From assembly GCA_021770785.1 (NCBI GenBank), contig JAETQH010000003.1, positions 62,001 to 126,000 of the forward strand: 64,000 bases of DNA. The letters run 5' to 3'. Position numbers and translations under genes: made by a program. This stretch comes from Lachnospiraceae bacterium (lineage in GTDB: Bacteria > Bacillota > Clostridia > Lachnospirales > Lachnospiraceae). Below the pieces are notes generated by a model that had not been told where the DNA came from, did not search any database, and saw nothing but the letters and a program-made list of their open reading frames with translations. Of the stretch, positions 61,374-64,000 are shown one piece after another (position 1 is the first letter of the stretch; the number at the start of each line of letters is the position of its first letter).

Positions 61374-63866
61374 TTGAGGGAACGGCCATTTTGCCAGATG
61401 GCAGCGGGCGTCCTGTTGGGAACTCTGCTTGCGGGTGTGCCGGCGGGGTGGCTGGCATTTCCGGCAGCGGCATTCTTTGGAATGGGATTTTTCGCATACC
61501 GGAAAAGGCGGGGGAAGGTTTTGGCGGGAACCGTCTTTTTGCTTCTTTACGGGACAGCAGCGTTTCTTGCGGCGGTGGGCGGCTATGTGAGAGCTCACGG
61601 TCTGCAACAGGGATATGATGCCTGCGAGTCCTATGTAAAAGAGGGAGAAGAACTTTTGCTGCAGGGACGCCTTGCGGGAAAAGAGGAAAAAAATCAGCAG
61701 TATATCTATGAATTATCAGACTGCCGGATGGTGCAGTGTCTATCTGCAGGATTTGGGGAAGAGATGCCTGTGGACAAATCTGACCGGACGAACCTCTCTT
61801 GTGGAAAAGTTCAGGTCTGTCTTAGTTCCGATACCTGTTCTATCGGAGAAACACTTGTATTAAAGGGAACGGCTCATTTGTGGGAAGAGGCGCGAAATGA
61901 GGGAAATTTCGATTCAAAAGCCTATTACCGTGCAAAGGGGCTGTCATTTCAAATAAGAAATTCTGAAATCATACAGACATACGGAAAAAAAGACCTGTGG
62001 AGGGAGAAGCTTTACCAGTGGAAAGGGCAGGTAAAAAATGTGTATCAGACCCTGTTGCCGGAGCGGGTCAGCGGTATCTTAATCACTATGGTGTTAGGGG
62101 ATAAATCCCTATTAGAAGGGGAGGTAAAGGAGGCTTATCAGGCTGTCGGTATTTCCCATATCCTTGCCATCAGCGGACTCCATGTGTCTGTTATCGGAAT
62201 GCTGGCATACCGGCTGCTGCGCAGGGCGGGGATTGGCTTTTGGGGAGCGGGCATTCCTGCAGCCCTGCTGCTGTGGTCTTACGGGGAAATGGTGGGGCCT
62301 GGAGCTTCCGTTTTTCGTGCAGTGTGTATGTTTCTTTTCCTGATAACGGCACAGGCGGCAGGACGCAGTTATGACTCCCTGAATGCCTTGGGTTTTGCGG
62401 CGGTATGCCTGCTGCTTAAAAATCCGGGAATTTTGTTTTATGCAGGATTTCAGTTTTCCTTTGGTGCCGTGCTGGGGGTGGTTCTCCTGGGGAAAATCGT
62501 AAGGAAGAATACCCAAGGGCATCCGTGGCTGGAAAAAATTTTTACCGGGGCGGCGATACAGGTGACGACCCTGCCCATGGCGGCGTGGTACTATTATGAA
62601 ATCCCGGTGTATGCGGCGGCAGTGAATTTGCTGGTACTTCCCTTTGTGGGTGTGGTGCTGGTTTTTGGAATGATAGGAGGAATCACAGGGCTGTATGTTC
62701 CGGTGTTGGCAAAATATTTGTTTTTTCCCTGTCAGGTGATATTGGCCGGCTATGAAAAAGTCTGTGACATCACAAAGATGCTGCCGGATCCCGTGTGGGT
62801 GGCGGGGCAGCCTGCGGCGTGGAGAATGTTTGTGTACTATACGCTGTTGTTTTGCTTGGTTTTGTGGTGCAAATGCCGCAGGAAAAGAGAGGAAACGCAG
62901 AACTTTTCCCTTGGGAAGCTGGGGGCAGGGACGGTGGCGACGGCATGTTTACTGTTATTTTTGTTTTTTCCTGCAAAAGGGGGATTTGAGCTGGATGTGC
63001 TGGACGTGGGGCAGGGGGACGGTATTTTCCTATCTACGGAAAGCGGGTACCGTCTGTTTTTTGACGGAGGGAGTACGGATGTCTCAAAGGCGGGGACTTA
63101 CCGGATAGAACCGTTTTTGAAATGCAGGGGCATCCGGCAGATAGATTACTGGATTGTGTCCCACACGGATTATGATCATATTTCCGGGTTAAAGGAGCTT
63201 TTAGAAAATGATTATCCCATTGGGAAGCTGATTTTTTCTAAAGAAATCCCCCAGGACGAAGCCTATGGGGAATTGGTGCAGCTTGCGGAGGAAAAAGGGA
63301 CGGAGCTTCATTTTATGGAGCGGGGTGAGACACTTCACCTTGGCACGGCGGAGCTTAGGGCGCTGTCGCCGGGGAGAACTGAGCCGGAGCCTGGAACTTT
63401 GTCATCGGGGAAAACATCATCGGAGGCTGTGGCGCTGTCATCGGGAGGAGCTGCGTCGGAGGCTGTGGCGCTGTCATCGGGAGGAACTGCGTCGGAGGAT
63501 AAAAATGCCCTGTCTTTGGTGCTGATCTATGAGGAAAACGGATTTTCCGGGATTTTTACCGGAGATATCGGGGCAGAGCAGGAACGGCAGCTATTGGCCA
63601 CGGGTGAACTGGAGAAGGTGGATTTTTACAAGGCGGCGCACCATGGCTCTAAATATTCAAATTCCAAAGAGTTTTTAGAGGCGCTACAGCCCGGGGTATC
63701 CGTCATTTCCTGCGGCGAAAATAACCGTTACGGACATCCGGGAGCGGAGGCGGTTTCTCATATGGACGCGGCGGGCAGCAGGGTATTTTATACCATGGAA
63801 AGCGGGCAGATAAAGGTCAGGAGAGAGAAGGACAGATTTATCGTGGAAACGTATCTGGGGAAATAA
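61374..63866 (+). CDS. comEC: DNA internalization-related competence protein ComEC/Rec2
   Basis: ORF from TTG; Competence domain (ISHILAISGLHVSVIGMLAYRLLRR), C-terminal metallo-beta-lactamase (LDVGQGDGIFLST, SHTDYDHISG, KAAHHGSKYSNS). Confidence 0.95.
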   Translation: MRERPFCQMAAGVLLGTLLAGVPAGWLAFPAAAFFGMGFFAYRKRRGKVLAGTVFLLLYGTAAFLAAVGGYVRAHGLQQGYDACESYVKEGEELLLQGRLAGKEEKNQQYIYELSDCRMVQCLSAGFGEEMPVDKSDRTNLSCGKVQVCLSSDTCSIGETLVLKGTAHLWEEARNEGNFDSKAYYRAKGLSFQIRNSEIIQTYGKKDLWREKLYQWKGQVKNVYQTLLPERVSGILITMVLGDKSLLEGEVKEAYQAVGISHILAISGLHVSVIGMLAYRLLRRAGIGFWGAGIPAALLLWSYGEMVGPGASVFRAVCMFLFLITAQAAGRSYDSLNALGFAAVCLLLKNPGILFYAGFQFSFGAVLGVVLLGKIVRKNTQGHPWLEKIFTGAAIQVTTLPMAAWYYYEIPVYAAAVNLLVLPFVGVVLVFGMIGGITGLYVPVLAKYLFFPCQVILAGYEKVCDITKMLPDPVWVAGQPAAWRMFVYYTLLFCLVLWCKCRRKREETQNFSLGKLGAGTVATACLLLFLFFPAKGGFELDVLDVGQGDGIFLSTESGYRLFFDGGSTDVSKAGTYRIEPFLKCRGIRQIDYWIVSHTDYDHISGLKELLENDYPIGKLIFSKEIPQDEAYGELVQLAEEKGTELHFMERGETLHLGTAELRALSPGRTEPEPGTLSSGKTSSEAVALSSGGAASEAVALSSGGTASEDKNALSLVLIYEENGFSGIFTGDIGAEQERQLLATGELEKVDFYKAAHHGSKYSNSKEFLEALQPGVSVISCGENNRYGHPGAEAVSHMDAAGSRVFYTMESGQIKVRREKDRFIVETYLGK
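63390..63497 (+). repeat. 36-bp tandem repeats inside comEC
   Basis: gctgtggcgctgtcatcgggaggagctgcgtcggag at 63426 and 63462, plus a degenerate upstream unit. Confidence 0.88.
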
Positions 63867-63962
63867 AGAAATTTCGTTTAAAAATCAGTTTCCGTGGGCT
63901 GATTGAAATAACCACGGCATAACTGCTTGAAGAAGGACAGGGGATTGTGCTAGAATAAACCC

Positions 63963-64000
63963 ATGAAAAGCATAGATGAAGATATTAAAACAGGACAATT
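63963..64000 (+). CDS. 5' end of a CDS running off the window, possibly DNA polymerase III delta subunit
   Basis: MKSIDEDIKTGQF resembles HolA N-termini; only 12 codons visible. Confidence 0.4.
   Translation, partial: MKSIDEDIKTGQ

Overview
This 64 kb window looks like a chromosomal segment of a low-to-moderate GC Firmicute, probably Lachnospiraceae-like. That call rests on gene content and style only; no search was run. Most of it is dense core metabolism and housekeeping. In order: a sucrose operon (GH32, fructokinase, GH13); a CIRCE-controlled hrcA-grpE-dnaK-dnaJ operon plus an extra J-domain protein; luxS; an MNT/HEPN toxin-antitoxin pair; an MTA/SAH-nucleosidase coupled to a hybrid sensor kinase; prmA-rsmE-cysteine desulfurase-thiI; mtaB-ireB-ruvX-RNase J; trmR and a U32 protein; ABC and two-component systems; trpS; glnS; argG; an argCJBD operon; and a comEA/two-component/GerMN/comEC block. 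The most unusual signal is a family of three roughly 236-240 bp intergenic elements (A 34312-34547, B 34899-35136 inverted, C 50326-50565). Each folds back through a long terminal stem onto two apical hairpins, giving a T shape. The outer-stem sequence differs between copies but pairing is kept (covariation-like), while the core and apical hairpins are conserved. Copies A and B flank a roughly 43-bp tandem repeat array whose unit resembles the element's conserved flank box. A degenerate 42-bp array lies about 200 bp from copy C. I cannot match this family to anything I know, and it is my main candidate for an undescribed system. Coordinates of start codons were adjusted by hand from the ORF track where a Shine-Dalgarno sequence and family N-terminus supported it.
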